Origin: Rhodospirillaceae bacterium
GTDB lineage: Bacteria; Pseudomonadota; Alphaproteobacteria; Rhodospirillales; Rhodospirillaceae
DNA: 64,000 nucleotides
Direction of reading: 5' to 3'
Assembly: GCA_028822445.1 (NCBI GenBank)
Contig: JAPKDQ010000004.1
Span: 179,104 to 243,103, forward strand
The notes under the pieces are model-generated. The model ran no database searches. It was not told where the DNA came from and saw nothing but the letters and a program-made list of their open reading frames with translations. Numbering within the stretch: the stretch's first letter is position 1; every line of letters starts with the position of its first letter. Both the position numbers and the translations under genes were made by a program. Shown piece by piece: positions 18,857-28,407 of the stretch.

Positions 18857-19528
18857 ATGCTCTACACAGCCTCCACATGGATCATTCCTGCCCTATTAGC
18901 TATTACTTTGCATGAAGCGGCGCACGGCTACGCCGCTATGTATTTTGGTGACCCGACGGCAAAGGAGCAGGGGCGCATCTCTCTTAACCCGTTTAAGCAT
19001 GTAGATCCTGTCGGGACATTTATTCTTCCAGCAATTCTTATCTTGACCCGGTCCCCGTTCGTTTTTGGGTGGGCGAAGCCTGTTCCCGTTAACTTTGGGC
19101 GGCTCAGGAACCCAAAACGAGATATGGTGTGGGTGGCCGCTGCTGGGCCAGCTGTGAATTTATTTCTCGCGCTTCTATCCGCCCGGTTGATTTATATCGT
19201 TCCTGAGCTGTCAGGTGGTACTGCAGAGTGGGCATTCGATACACTAAGAAATAGCTTATTTCTCAATGTGATACTCTTTGTTTTTAATCTAATACCTTTG
19301 CCGCCACTTGACGGGGGAAGGATTGCAATCGGGCTCCTTCCGGATGAGCTCGCACGACGCTTGGCGCGGCTCGAAAAATACGGCATGTTCCTGATTATCG
19401 GCATCCTGATTGGCCTGCCCTGGCTGGGGTCTCTAATCGATGTGCCGATCCGGCCCTTCGCTTGGGTGATCTTGCCTGTTGTCGATGCCGTGATCACTGC
19501 AATCGCCTATCTGGCCGGACTGATCTAA
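18857..19528 (+). CDS. Site-2 protease family intramembrane metalloprotease
   Basis: A 223-residue membrane protein with five to six predicted helices. The zinc motif HEAAH is at 19-23 in ITLHEAAHGYAAMYFGDP and the third ligand lies in NLIPLPPLDGGRIAIGLLP, the NPxPxLDGG-like motif of the family. The short form without a PDZ domain belongs to the SpoIVFB/Rv-type S2P group, found next to nagZ and scpA in many Alphaproteobacteria. The substrate is unknown. It starts 8 nt after nagZ and is followed by scpA after 17 nt, so it is part of the same operon. Confidence 0.92.
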   Translation: MLYTASTWIIPALLAITLHEAAHGYAAMYFGDPTAKEQGRISLNPFKHVDPVGTFILPAILILTRSPFVFGWAKPVPVNFGRLRNPKRDMVWVAAAGPAVNLFLALLSARLIYIVPELSGGTAEWAFDTLRNSLFLNVILFVFNLIPLPPLDGGRIAIGLLPDELARRLARLEKYGMFLIIGILIGLPWLGSLIDVPIRPFAWVILPVVDAVITAIAYLAGLI

Positions 19529-19545
19529 GGGAGATCGCCCAAATC

Positions 19546-20358
19546 ATGGAAGAACGTCCACCATTTCAAGAAGACGTGCCGGAAGGTCTGGCTGAAGGCG
19601 AGGAAGTCTCGTCCGATCTTGTGCTCAATCTTGGCGGATTTGAAGGTCCAATTGATGTCCTTCTAGCCCTCGCCCGGAATCAGAAGGTCGATCTGATCCA
19701 TATTTCGATCCTAGACCTTTCTGAGCAATACCTGGTCTTCGTCGAAGCTGCGCGCGCTCAATTCTTAGAACTCGCAGCGGATTATTTGGTGATGGCTGCA
19801 TGGCTAGCGTACCTAAAATCCAAGCTTCTGTTGCCTCGGGAAGATGAATTAGAACCGTCTGCTGCAGAAATGGCAGACGCGTTGAAGTGGCAGTTGCTGC
19901 GCCTTGAATCTATGCAAAAGGCTGGCAAGGAGCTGATAGAATTGCCGCGTAAGGGGCAAAATTTCTTTACGCGGGGCGATCCGGAAGGTCTGCCGACCTC
20001 GTACACCTCTGTTTATGATATCTCGCTATATGATTTGCTGAGAGGCTACGCTCGATCTCGTCAAGAAGGTGCGCCAACGGCTCTTGAAATTGAACCGATC
20101 GACCTGTACTCCATCGACGACGCAATTGAGCGTTTACGGGAATTTCTCCCCAACGTCCCCGATTGGGCCACACTGATCTCGTTCCTGCCTAAGGGCGAAC
20201 TCTCGCCCTTTAAACGCCGGTCGGCGATCAGTACAACCTTACTCGCCATTCTTGAGTTGGTGCGGGAAGGTAAGGCAGATATTCGGCAGGATGGTGGCGC
20301 TTTTTCCCCAATTTATCTAAAGCCGGCAAACCGGCCTGAGCCTGTGGAGTCTTCATGA
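19546..20358 (+). CDS. scpA: Segregation and condensation protein A
   Basis: A 270-residue kleisin subunit of the SMC-ScpAB condensin. The N-terminal Smc-binding region is typical (LVLNLGGFEGPIDVLLALAR, then KVDLIHISILDLSEQYL), and the C-terminal winged helix carries PFKRRSAISTTLLAILELVR. The acidic middle binds the ScpB dimer in known relatives. I start at the ATG at 19546; an in-frame start at 19462 would lie inside the protease gene and give an unrelated cysteine-rich leader. The stop overlaps scpB by 4 nt. No smc gene is in the window. Confidence 0.93.
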   Translation: MEERPPFQEDVPEGLAEGEEVSSDLVLNLGGFEGPIDVLLALARNQKVDLIHISILDLSEQYLVFVEAARAQFLELAADYLVMAAWLAYLKSKLLLPREDELEPSAAEMADALKWQLLRLESMQKAGKELIELPRKGQNFFTRGDPEGLPTSYTSVYDISLYDLLRGYARSRQEGAPTALEIEPIDLYSIDDAIERLREFLPNVPDWATLISFLPKGELSPFKRRSAISTTLLAILELVREGKADIRQDGGAFSPIYLKPANRPEPVESS

Positions 20359-21203
20359 CTGTTTCTGATGGTGTGGCAGAACCTAACGTTGCCGAGCTAG
20401 AACCTGAGACGGACGGTGCTATTGAAATCAAAGAGGGTCCCAAGGCTGAAGCCTTATCCTATGACGAGAACGTACGTCTCGTTGAAGCCCTCATTTTTGC
20501 TTCGGCCACTCCAGTAACTGACCGAATGATCTCTGAGCGGCTTGGAGAGGGCATCAACATCAATGAACTATTGGGCCGTGTGAAGGAATTGTATACGGGC
20601 CGAGGCGTTGAACTGACCCGGGCTGGGAATAGATGGTTTTTTCGCACCGCTACAGACCTAGGTGACCTTCTAAAACTCGAGAAGATGGTTCCAAGAAAGC
20701 TGTCTAGAGCCGGAACAGAAACCCTCGCGATTATTGCGTACCACCAGCCTGTCACCCGCGCTGAAATTGAAGAAATTCGTGGTGTCGCTATTAGTAGGGG
20801 TACGATCGACATCTTACTCGAAGAGGGGTGGATTAGACCAAGGGGCCGTCGGCACACGCCAGGTCGCCCAATGACCTGGGGCACGTCTAATGCTTTTCTT
20901 GATCATTTCGGCTTGGAATCGCTCAATGACCTTCCAGGTATTGAAGAATTAAAGGCCACCGGGTTGTTAGATAGCCGTCAGGGGCTTGCGGCGTACAATG
21001 CCCGCGCTGAACAGGGGGAAACCCTTCTTTTTGATACTGAGGAGTCTGACGAGGCCCTGGAACCGCTCGATAGCGGCGACGATGAGGCACCGGAGGAAAC
21101 TTCACTGGAATTATCTCAGCCAAGTCTGAGCGCAGACGAGACTGCAGTCGCGGATGATGTGTCTGAGGACGACCAGAGCGACGGCGACAGTGAAAAACTG
21201 TAA
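20355..21203 (+). CDS. scpB: Segregation and condensation protein B
   Basis: A 282-residue partner of ScpA. Two winged-helix domains occupy about residues 35-190, with NVRLVEALIFASATPVTDRM, ETLAIIAYHQPVTRAEIEEI and GRPMTWGTSNAFLDHFGL as family blocks. After residue 215 the protein ends in a long acidic, low-complexity tail rich in Glu, Asp and Ser, commonly variable in alphaproteobacterial ScpB. The ATGA overlap with scpA argues for coupled translation and matched amounts. After the stop comes a 171-bp gap before tatA. Confidence 0.94.
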   Translation: MTVSDGVAEPNVAELEPETDGAIEIKEGPKAEALSYDENVRLVEALIFASATPVTDRMISERLGEGININELLGRVKELYTGRGVELTRAGNRWFFRTATDLGDLLKLEKMVPRKLSRAGTETLAIIAYHQPVTRAEIEEIRGVAISRGTIDILLEEGWIRPRGRRHTPGRPMTWGTSNAFLDHFGLESLNDLPGIEELKATGLLDSRQGLAAYNARAEQGETLLFDTEESDEALEPLDSGDDEAPEETSLELSQPSLSADETAVADDVSEDDQSDGDSEKL

Positions 21204-21243
21204 GATAGTTGTTTTATTCGCTGGTTAGGCTGACCGCTTTCAC

Positions 21244-21272
21244 TTGCGATTAGGTGTTTTGAGTCCTAAATA
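21244..21272 (+). promoter_or_regulatory. Candidate sigma-70 promoter for tatABC
   Basis: TTGCGA and TAAATA are spaced 17 bp apart in the only sizeable gap before tatA, about 100 bp upstream of its start. The match is partial and the tat genes might also be read through from scpB. Confidence 0.25.
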
Positions 21273-21374
21273 CTGGCACTAATAGAGCTTAGTTCTTGGT
21301 GGCATTGCAGAAAACCGCCGTTTCTGCGATGATAAGTCTATAAATTGAACAACAAAGCATGGAGAACCAAAGAC

Positions 21375-21611
21375 ATGGGAACGCTGAGTATCTGGCATTG
21401 GGTTATAGTCCTAGCCGTTGTTCTGTTGTTGTTCGGCAAAGGCAAGATTCCTGCGCTGATGGGGGATGTCGCGAAGGGCGTCAAAGCCTTTAAATCTGGC
21501 CTCAAAGAAGATGTGTCTGAAACGGCCGATGGTGCAAAGGCTATAGAAGACGACGAGGTCGGTGAAAACACCATGGCCAAGGAAAAAGACGAAGCGTCGT
21601 CGCGCGCCTAG
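21375..21611 (+). CDS. tatA: Sec-independent protein translocase TatA
   Basis: A 78-residue pore-forming subunit of the twin-arginine translocase. It has one N-terminal membrane helix ([20 protein letters not shown]) followed by the FGxGKxP hinge and an amphipathic helix ([16 protein letters not shown]), then a short charged tail. The ATG at 21375 is preceded by GGAG. An upstream in-frame codon at 21345 would put a polar leader before the membrane helix, so it is unlikely. It opens the tatABC operon, which serves the many RR-leader proteins encoded in this window. Confidence 0.95.
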   Translation: MGTLSIWHWVIVLAVVLLLFGKGKIPALMGDVAKGVKAFKSGLKEDVSETADGAKAIEDDEVGENTMAKEKDEASSRA

Positions 21612-21684
21612 AACTAGGGCATTCTTTGTGACCAGTTGTCCTGGTTTCAGATTTTTGGCGTAAGTTAGGAACACCCTCTTCGAT

Positions 21685-22131
21685 ATGAGCTGGTGGGAAA
21701 TCTCCATTGTTGGGCTGATGATGATCCTTGTGCTTGGGCCCAAGGAGCTTCCTCATGCCATGAGAACCATTGCGCGTTACATGCGCAAGGCACGTCGGCT
21801 TGCGTCTGAGTTTCAGGGGCATATGGACGATCTGGTTCGGGAAGCTGATTTAGACGAAGTCCGAAAAACCGTTACGTCGATCAAAAACCAGGACGTGGGT
21901 TCTGTTATTGGCCAAGCCGTCGATCCAACAGGTGACCTGACAAGAGAGATCGACACAACATTGGCCGATGCCCGCGAGCAAGTTAAAGAGATTAAATTGG
22001 AGGCAGGGCCAACTCCAACTGCTGCGCCCGCGCGCACGTCCCCAGCCGCGTCTAAAGTTGAGGCTTCTAAAACCGATGCGCCGAAGGTAGAGCCTAATTC
22101 AGACGCATCAGCTGCAGTCGGTAAAGCCTAG
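21685..22131 (+). CDS. tatB: Sec-independent protein translocase TatB
   Basis: A 148-residue Tat receptor subunit. The start MSWWEISIVGLMMILVLGPK contains the membrane helix and the LGPKELP hinge with the conserved Glu of TatB. A long amphipathic helix follows (ARYMRKARRLASEFQGHMDD) and then an Ala/Pro/Lys-rich tail. It forms the substrate-binding complex with TatC. It lies between tatA (73 nt upstream) and tatC (5 nt downstream). Confidence 0.95.
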   Translation: MSWWEISIVGLMMILVLGPKELPHAMRTIARYMRKARRLASEFQGHMDDLVREADLDEVRKTVTSIKNQDVGSVIGQAVDPTGDLTREIDTTLADAREQVKEIKLEAGPTPTAAPARTSPAASKVEASKTDAPKVEPNSDASAAVGKA

Positions 22132-22136
22132 TCAAC

Positions 22137-22958
22137 ATGGCCGAAGATCCAGATTCCCATACGATGCCGCTGCTCGATCATTTGATGGAGCTAAGAACGC
22201 GTTTGGTATGGATCCTATTAGGATTTTTTTGTGCGTTCTTTGCGTGCTTCTACATGGCCCAACCAATCTACGATTTTCTTGTCCGGCCTTTGGCGAGGAT
22301 AATGTTGGAAGTCGGCGGTACTAACCGCATGATCTACACCGCTTTGACTGAGGCTTTTTTCACGCAGATCAAAGTGGGTTTCTTCGCGGCCGCATTTCTT
22401 AGCTTTCCAATTATCGCGAGCCAAATTTACCTGTTCATCGCTCCTGGTTTGTATAAGCACGAGAAGGGTGCGCTGGCGCCTTTCTTGGTGGCCAGCCCGG
22501 TGTTGTTTTTGGCGGGGGCCTCGTTTGTCTATTACTTCATTATGCCTATGGCGTGGCGCTTTTTGCTTCAGTTTCAAACCGGCGGCGGCGAGGGCGTGCT
22601 TCCAATTGAGCTCGAGGCCCGGGTTGGTGAGTACCTGAGCCTTGTGATGAAGCTAATCATGGCCTTCGGGATTAGCTTCCAGATGCCGGTATTGCTGGTG
22701 CTCATGGCGCGTGTTGGCATTGTCTCTGCAGATGGACTGGCCGAGAAGAGAAAGTATGCCATCGTTGCCGTGTTCGTTTTCGCGGCGGTCGTAACGCCGC
22801 CAGACGTGATCAGCCAGATTGGCTTAGCCATTCCCATGATGATCCTCTACGAAATCAGCATCTATGCCTGCCGAATCATCGAACGAAAGCGTGAAGAGGC
22901 CTGGGCCGCTGATGCTGAAGCCGATGATTTTGAAGATACGGACTTCAACGAAAGCTAG
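22137..22958 (+). CDS. tatC: Sec-independent protein translocase TatC
   Basis: A 273-residue polytopic protein with six membrane helices. It recognises RR signal peptides with TatB. The N-terminal block MPLLDHLMELRTRLVWILLG and the first periplasmic region leading to EAFFTQIKVGFFAAAFLSFP are characteristic, and FGISFQMPVLLVLMARVGIV and AVVTPPDVISQIGLAIPMM match late helices. The C-terminal tail is acidic and cytoplasmic. It starts 5 nt after tatB and closes the operon before serS, about 90 nt away. Confidence 0.97.
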   Translation: MAEDPDSHTMPLLDHLMELRTRLVWILLGFFCAFFACFYMAQPIYDFLVRPLARIMLEVGGTNRMIYTALTEAFFTQIKVGFFAAAFLSFPIIASQIYLFIAPGLYKHEKGALAPFLVASPVLFLAGASFVYYFIMPMAWRFLLQFQTGGGEGVLPIELEARVGEYLSLVMKLIMAFGISFQMPVLLVLMARVGIVSADGLAEKRKYAIVAVFVFAAVVTPPDVISQIGLAIPMMILYEISIYACRIIERKREEAWAADAEADDFEDTDFNES

Positions 22959-23048
22959 TGCATGGGAATGGCGAAGCTGGTGGACGCTAGGGCCCTGGTT
23001 CCGTATAAAAAGATGAACAGATCAATTTCTTAGCCTGGCAACCTTCCA

Positions 23049-24332
23049 ATGCATGACCTTAAGTGGATTAGAGATAACCCGGACGACTTTGATGCTGGTC
23101 TAAAACGCCGTGGGCTTGAAGGTCTTGCTGCGTCGGTCCTCGAACTAGACGTTCAGAACCGCAGCGTGTTGACGAAACTCCAGACGCTTCAGGCTGATCG
23201 CAACGAGACGTCGAAGAAAATCGGGCAGGTAAAGAAAGAGCGTGGGGACGCCGTCGACCTAATGGCTAGGGTGTCGGCGATGAAAGACGAGATGGCGGCG
23301 CTCGAAGAAGAACAGCGGTCGATCTCAGACCGAATTAAAACGCATTTATTGAGTATTCCGAACCTCCCTCATGCTGACGTTCCTGACGGCGCATCAGAAG
23401 ATGACAATGTCGAGCTTCGGCGGGTTGGGGAACCACAAACACGCGACTACGAGACCAAAGACCATATTGCTCTTGGTCTGTCCTTAGGAGGAATGAAATT
23501 CGATGCGGCAGCTAAGATGTCCGGGGCACGTTTCACTGTCTTGACCGGGCCTCTCGCGAGATTGGAGCGCGCAATCGCTCAGCTTATGCTGGATACGCAT
23601 ACCCAAGAGAACGGCTATACAGAAGTGAACCCTCCTGTTCTGGTAAAGGATAACGCGCTGGTGGGTACCGGGCAGCTGCCCAAATTTTCAGACGATCTTT
23701 ATAAAACGGAAGATGATCTATGGCTCATTCCGACAGCGGAGGTTCCCCTGACCAACCTTGTCGCGGATACAATTTTAAGCACCTCCGATTTACCGCTTCG
23801 GTTTACAGCGTTCACGCCCTGTTTTCGGCGAGAAGCGGGTGCGGCAGGCAAAGATACACGAGGGATGATCCGTCAGCATCAATTCGAGAAAGTGGAAATG
23901 GTGTCGATTGTGGAGCCAGATCAGTCGGCTGAAGAACTGGATCGGATGACGGCTTGTGCTGAGGGCATCCTGCAAAAGTTAGTTCTTCCTTACCGTGTCA
24001 TGGCGCTGTCGACTGGAGATCTGGGGTTCGGGGCCAGCCGAACCTATGATCTAGAAGTCTGGCTGCCTGGCCAAGACACCTATCGAGAGATTTCCAGCTG
24101 TTCCAATTGCCAAGACTTCCAGGCTCTTCGTATGGGTGCGCGTTATAAGCCCATGGCCGGGGCTAAGGGGACCAAGCCCGTTCACACTCTCAACGGGTCA
24201 GGCCTAGCAGTCGGGCGGACACTTGTGGCGATCCTAGAAAATTATCAGCAGGCCGGTGGTAGCGTGATCATTCCTGATGCGCTCAAGCCCTACATGGGAG
24301 GGATTGACGTTATTTCTCCCGCCCAGGATTAG
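23049..24332 (+). CDS. serS: Seryl-tRNA synthetase
   Basis: A 427-residue class II synthetase. The N-terminal 100 residues form the tRNA-binding coiled-coil arm ([20 protein letters not shown] ... [12 protein letters not shown]). Motif 2 appears as [20 protein letters not shown] and motif 3 as [20 protein letters not shown]. The start [15 protein letters not shown] is standard for the family. The order tatC-serS-surE-pcm is conserved in Alphaproteobacteria. It is followed after 8 nt by surE. Confidence 0.98.
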   Translation: MHDLKWIRDNPDDFDAGLKRRGLEGLAASVLELDVQNRSVLTKLQTLQADRNETSKKIGQVKKERGDAVDLMARVSAMKDEMAALEEEQRSISDRIKTHLLSIPNLPHADVPDGASEDDNVELRRVGEPQTRDYETKDHIALGLSLGGMKFDAAAKMSGARFTVLTGPLARLERAIAQLMLDTHTQENGYTEVNPPVLVKDNALVGTGQLPKFSDDLYKTEDDLWLIPTAEVPLTNLVADTILSTSDLPLRFTAFTPCFRREAGAAGKDTRGMIRQHQFEKVEMVSIVEPDQSAEELDRMTACAEGILQKLVLPYRVMALSTGDLGFGASRTYDLEVWLPGQDTYREISSCSNCQDFQALRMGARYKPMAGAKGTKPVHTLNGSGLAVGRTLVAILENYQQAGGSVIIPDALKPYMGGIDVISPAQD

Positions 24333-24340
24333 GCTCGCCT

Positions 24341-25117
24341 ATGTTTGCGCCCGTTGACGACTTGTCCGGCTGTCGCATCCTTTTGTCCAACGATGACGGT
24401 ATAAATGCGCCTGGACTGGCTGTTCTTGAACAGATCGCACGATCGTTATCGGATGATGTCTGGGTCGTGGCTCCAGCCCATGAACAGAGCGGGGCGGGGC
24501 ATTCTCTTACGCTTCACAATCCCCTTCGTCCCACCCACTTGGGCGAGAAACGATATATGGTTGATGGCACACCGACCGACTGTGTGTTGGTTGCATGTCA
24601 GCATATAATGGTTGATGAGCCTCCTGACCTTGTCTTGTCGGGTATCAACATGGGGGCAAATCTTGGTGAAGATGTCCACTATTCTGGAACAGTGGCAGCT
24701 GCTCTCGAAGCAACGCTACAGAACATTCCGGCGATCGCCTTAAGTCAGTTGATGGGGAAGGTCCCTCAGTGGGGTACCGCTGAGCATTACGGTCCGGACT
24801 TAATACGTTCAATCTGCAAGGTAGGGTGGAGCCGTAATACATTGATTAATATTAATTTTCCGGAATTGCCGGTGTCCGGTGTTAAAGGCGTTAAAATGGC
24901 GCGCCAGGGCAGGCATAAGATCGGCGATGACGTTGTTCTGCGAGAGGACCCGCGCGGCAAACCGTATATCTGGATTGGCGCTGCAGTCACGAGCGAGAGT
25001 AATGATGAAGGTACGGATATCAACGCCACTGCAACTGGATACGTCTCGGTGACACCACTGTGCGTGGATCTAACGGATAGGGATACCATTTCTGCGCTTA
25101 AGAAGGTCCTGGAATGA
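24341..25117 (+). CDS. surE: 5'/3'-nucleotidase SurE
   Basis: A 258-residue nucleoside monophosphate phosphatase and exopolyphosphatase linked to stationary-phase survival. The metal site is in CRILLSNDDGINAPGL and further conserved blocks are VVAPAHEQSGAGHSLTL, VDGTPTDCVLVAC and SGINMGANLGEDVHYSGTVA. The first ten residues before CRILL are a short extension. Its stop overlaps the start of pcm by 4 nt, the classic surE-pcm coupling. Confidence 0.96.
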   Translation: MFAPVDDLSGCRILLSNDDGINAPGLAVLEQIARSLSDDVWVVAPAHEQSGAGHSLTLHNPLRPTHLGEKRYMVDGTPTDCVLVACQHIMVDEPPDLVLSGINMGANLGEDVHYSGTVAAALEATLQNIPAIALSQLMGKVPQWGTAEHYGPDLIRSICKVGWSRNTLININFPELPVSGVKGVKMARQGRHKIGDDVVLREDPRGKPYIWIGAAVTSESNDEGTDINATATGYVSVTPLCVDLTDRDTISALKKVLE

Positions 25118-25767
25118 ACCATGCCTCACGGCGGATAAGACTGATCATGGACCTCAGGAATTCTGGGGTTACGGATACAGCCGTGTTGTCTGCCATGGAG
25201 CGCATTCCCCGCGAGAACTTCGTCGAAGAGTCTTTTTTGGACCAAGCGTGGGCCAACCGGGCGCTGCCCATCAGATGCGGGCAAACGATCAGTCAGCCTC
25301 TAGTGGTAGGCCTAATGACACAGGCGCTGGCATTAACAGACCGGATGAGGGTCCTGGAAATCGGCACGGGTTCTGGCTACCAAGCGGCAATCCTATCCCG
25401 GTTATGTCGCAGGTTATATACGATTGAACGTCATCGTGACCTTCTTGCGATGGCTGAAACCCGTTTCACCGCGATGTCTTTGCATAATATTACCACGCTA
25501 GCCGGTGATGGGTGGAAAGGGTGGCCGAGGCAAGCGCCCTTCGAACGAATTTTGGTGACAGCAGCGGCGCGGGTCGTTCCGCAAGAACTCGTTGCCCAAC
25601 TCTCTGATGACGGTGGGGTATTGGTTTTGCCAGTTGGTGACGCCTCGTTAGAGGATCAGATGGTGGTACGAGTGACAAAGTCAGCCGGTAAACTGAGTTC
25701 GGAGCAGCTATTTCCTGTTCGCTTTGTTCCCCTGGTTGAAGGTGTTTCAAAAGAAAGTGTTTACTAG
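25114..25767 (+). CDS. pcm: Protein-L-isoaspartate O-methyltransferase
   Basis: A 217-residue cytoplasmic enzyme that methylates isoaspartyl residues for repair of aged proteins. The SAM motif VLEIGTGSGYQAAIL is preceded by the family block CGQTISQPLVVGLMTQAL and followed by RRLYTIERHRDLL. The translation start overlaps surE (ATGA) with AAGG upstream. The nlpD-like gene begins 63 nt downstream. It is a genuine intracellular methyltransferase, unlike the exported methyltransferase-like proteins elsewhere in the window. Confidence 0.95.
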   Translation: MNHASRRIRLIMDLRNSGVTDTAVLSAMERIPRENFVEESFLDQAWANRALPIRCGQTISQPLVVGLMTQALALTDRMRVLEIGTGSGYQAAILSRLCRRLYTIERHRDLLAMAETRFTAMSLHNITTLAGDGWKGWPRQAPFERILVTAAARVVPQELVAQLSDDGGVLVLPVGDASLEDQMVVRVTKSAGKLSSEQLFPVRFVPLVEGVSKESVY

Positions 25768-25830
25768 GCTGTGTGCCCTAAACCCCGATTATGTTGCGGA
25801 ATTGAACCTCGGTTCGTATCGTTCGATCCT

Positions 25831-26760
25831 ATGAACACGAGCACCTTAAAACGCCTAGCCTTTACAGTATTTCTTGTCGTTCTTTCGGCCTGTGCCCCTA
25901 AATGGGAGCGGCCATTAGGCTATCGTGGCGGCCTCATGTCTGGCTTAAATACGCCAGCAACCGTGACGGTGCAGCGGGGTGAGAGCGTTTACTTGATTGC
26001 CCGGCGGTATAATGTGCCCATGAAAGCGATTATCGAGACTAATCAGCTTGAACCGCCATATGTTCTCTACCCCGGCCAAGTCTTGAAACTTGTTGGCTCT
26101 GTCATCCATGTCGTCGAGCGCGGAGATAGTTTGTACGCAATTTCGCGGCGGTATGGCGTAGATATGCGAGCGATCTCTCAGAAAAATGCTTTACTACCGC
26201 CTTATACGATCTACCCGGGACAGAAATTGAGATTGCCTGGTGCCTATGCATTGCCGGTGAACGTGAGAACAGCACCCCAACCTGCCAATACGAGGCAGCA
26301 GCTAGGAAGGGGGCCTTCGAGCACAGGGATTGCCAAGCCTATTACTTCTCAAATTACGCCACCTTCTCGGGCAGGGAGCCGCTTTGTTTGGCCGGTTGAG
26401 GGCAAGATTTTGACTCAGTACGGGCCGTCTGGGAAGGGCTTGCACAATGACGGTATTAATATCGCCGTTAAGACTGGTGCGTCTGTTAGGGCATCGGAGA
26501 ACGGCGTCGTGGCGTATTCAGGTAATGAGCTCCAAGGCTTCGGAAACCTTCTGCTCGTCAAGCACGCCGATGGCTGGATGACGGCGTACGCTCATAATGA
26601 GTTGCTGCTTGTTAAGCGAGGGCAAGAGGTAAAGCGCGGGCAGGTGATCTCTAAAGCTGGCAGTTCTGGCAACGTTCAATCTTCCCAGCTCCACTTTGAG
26701 CTTAGGCGGGGCACAAAAGCTGTTGATCCGCTGAAATACCTCGCGTTGAATCCAATCTGA
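25831..26760 (+). CDS. nlpD: NlpD-like lipoprotein with two LysM domains and a degenerate M23 domain
   Basis: A 309-residue lipoprotein with a lipobox LSAC (Cys21) after a hydrophobic leader. Two LysM domains (about 45-88 and 91-135, VQRGESVYLIARRYNVPMK and VERGDSLYAISRRYGVDMR) bind peptidoglycan, followed by an M23/LytM domain from about 190. Zinc ligands are not all kept: the usual HxGxD region reads HNDGIN and the usual HLHFE reads SQLHFE. That pattern fits the non-catalytic NlpD/EnvC amidase activators rather than an active endopeptidase. I start at the ATG at 25831; the upstream frame from 25771 lacks a signal. It follows surE-pcm as nlpD does in many proteobacteria. Confidence 0.88.
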   Translation: MNTSTLKRLAFTVFLVVLSACAPKWERPLGYRGGLMSGLNTPATVTVQRGESVYLIARRYNVPMKAIIETNQLEPPYVLYPGQVLKLVGSVIHVVERGDSLYAISRRYGVDMRAISQKNALLPPYTIYPGQKLRLPGAYALPVNVRTAPQPANTRQQLGRGPSSTGIAKPITSQITPPSRAGSRFVWPVEGKILTQYGPSGKGLHNDGINIAVKTGASVRASENGVVAYSGNELQGFGNLLLVKHADGWMTAYAHNELLLVKRGQEVKRGQVISKAGSSGNVQSSQLHFELRRGTKAVDPLKYLALNPI

Positions 26761-26857
26761 CGCGTTCGCCTTTCCGTCGGCAACCTGCGTATTACCTGAC
26801 ACAGCCTTGTTTTAGTGCCACACTTCTCAGCTAAGACCTTCCTTGAGGAGACGCGTG

Positions 26858-28405
26858 ATGGTTGATCAAACGAAAAAACGTATCTTGAATCCGACTATGA
26901 CTAAGCGAGCCTTTTTAGCGGGTACCGCGGCTACTGCTGCACTCAGCGCTCAGTCGCTCGGTATTCGACAGGCCATGGCCCAGAATGCCGAATGGGATTT
27001 GATCGTTGTTGGTGGGGGAACCGCAGGAATGCCGGCCGCGCTATTCGCGGCTGAACGGGGTGCCCGAGTTCTGATCGTCGACGCGGCTCCTCAGCTTGGC
27101 GGAACGATGGATCGCTCGACGGGACAAGTCGCAGCGGCGGGCACTGTTTGGCAGAAAGAGCAAGGCATCGAAGATACCGCGGACGCGCACTATGACGATG
27201 TTATGAGGATCAACCGGAATACATCTGATCCCGTTTTGACGCGTCTTCTCGTGGACAATGCCGCTGATACCCTAAACTGGTTTGCTGCTCGCGGGTTTAC
27301 AATCATGGATAATCACCCGGTTTTTGCGGGCGGACATGAGCCCTTTACGACCCGGCGCTATCAATGGAACAAAGATGGCGCCAGGGCCTTCCAGAACATC
27401 ATGGACCCCATGATTAAAAAGGAGCAGGCAGACGGTCGCATCAAAGTTCTTCTCAGCACGAGTGCCATCGATCTCGTTCAGGATGACACAGGCGCTGTGC
27501 GTGGAGTTGTTACAGAGAATGACTCTGGAGAACGCATGGACTTTCGTAGTAAGTTTGTTCTGCTAACCAGTGGTGGCTGCATGTCGAACCCACGGATGTT
27601 TGAAGACCTCCATGGCGTTCCGTTGTTCTGCGAGGTCGCTTATCCCTACAGTCAAGGGCAGGGTATTACCTTGGGTCTCGGCGCTGGTGGTTACGTCAGA
27701 GGGGGCGATAAATACGCAACCTTGTTTGGCACCATCCTAGAAAGTGATTTTTTTCCATCACCGTCGATTGGAAGCCCGTCTTTGACGCCGCAGCGCCGTC
27801 CGCCATGGGAAGTCTTTGTAAACGTCCATGGCAAACGCTTTGTTCGTGAAGATCATCCCAGTGTCGCGCACCGCGAATACACCCTCGGCAAGCAGCCTGG
27901 GATGAGACATTGGGCGATCTTTGATCAGGAAATCCTAGATACAGCACCGCCTCTCATTCGGCGCTGGTCCCGCGAAAAGTTAGATGATGCTTTCATCGAT
28001 CATCCTATGTTCGAAAAAGCTGCAACCCTTGGTGAACTTGGCGTTAAGGCTGGGATCAACCCGTATAACCTTGAAAGAGAAATCAAAGGTTATAATGATG
28101 GCATTCTCTATGACAGGCCAGATGCGATGGGGCGTGAACATCGTCCACTGGCTCTCTCAAAGGGCCCCTTTTACGCCGTTCGTATGCAGGGATGGAATGT
28201 GATGTCCTATGCCGGGTTGGGCGTGGATGGTCAATTGCGAGTGACCAGAAGTGACGGGACGCCTATTCCAAACCTTTACGCGGCTGGAGAGGTGACTGGG
28301 AATGCGACCACGTCGGGTAATGCCCTGACGAATGGTATGGGTGTTACCCCAGCACTCACCTTCGGCCGTCTACTCGGTCAGAAGATGATCCCGTTTACTG
28401 TCTAG
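26858..28405 (+). CDS. Exported FAD-dependent oxidoreductase (fumarate reductase/ketosteroid dehydrogenase fold)
   Basis: A 515-residue flavoprotein. A probable export leader (TKRAFLAGTAATAALSAQSL, ending AMAQ) has Lys-Arg in place of the twin arginines. Next comes the FAD-binding motif DLIVVGGGTAGMPAALFAAE and a GG-doublet region GGTMDRSTGQVAAAGTVW. The C-terminal FAD segment is NLYAAGEVTGNATTSGNALT. The fold is that of the FAD_binding_2 family (fumarate reductase flavoprotein, 3-ketosteroid dehydrogenases). No heme domain is present and the substrate is unknown. GAGGAG precedes the ATG at 26858. It is a close paralogue of the protein at 60333-61895. It sits between nlpD and the DUF815 gene, where many relatives have nothing, so it looks inserted. 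Confidence 0.88.
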   Translation: MVDQTKKRILNPTMTKRAFLAGTAATAALSAQSLGIRQAMAQNAEWDLIVVGGGTAGMPAALFAAERGARVLIVDAAPQLGGTMDRSTGQVAAAGTVWQKEQGIEDTADAHYDDVMRINRNTSDPVLTRLLVDNAADTLNWFAARGFTIMDNHPVFAGGHEPFTTRRYQWNKDGARAFQNIMDPMIKKEQADGRIKVLLSTSAIDLVQDDTGAVRGVVTENDSGERMDFRSKFVLLTSGGCMSNPRMFEDLHGVPLFCEVAYPYSQGQGITLGLGAGGYVRGGDKYATLFGTILESDFFPSPSIGSPSLTPQRRPPWEVFVNVHGKRFVREDHPSVAHREYTLGKQPGMRHWAIFDQEILDTAPPLIRRWSREKLDDAFIDHPMFEKAATLGELGVKAGINPYNLEREIKGYNDGILYDRPDAMGREHRPLALSKGPFYAVRMQGWNVMSYAGLGVDGQLRVTRSDGTPIPNLYAAGEVTGNATTSGNALTNGMGVTPALTFGRLLGQKMIPFTV

Positions 28406-28407
28406 GG

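Noticed and set aside
25831..26760. Active M23 endopeptidase
   Set aside because: Two zinc ligands are replaced, which fits an NlpD-type amidase activator.
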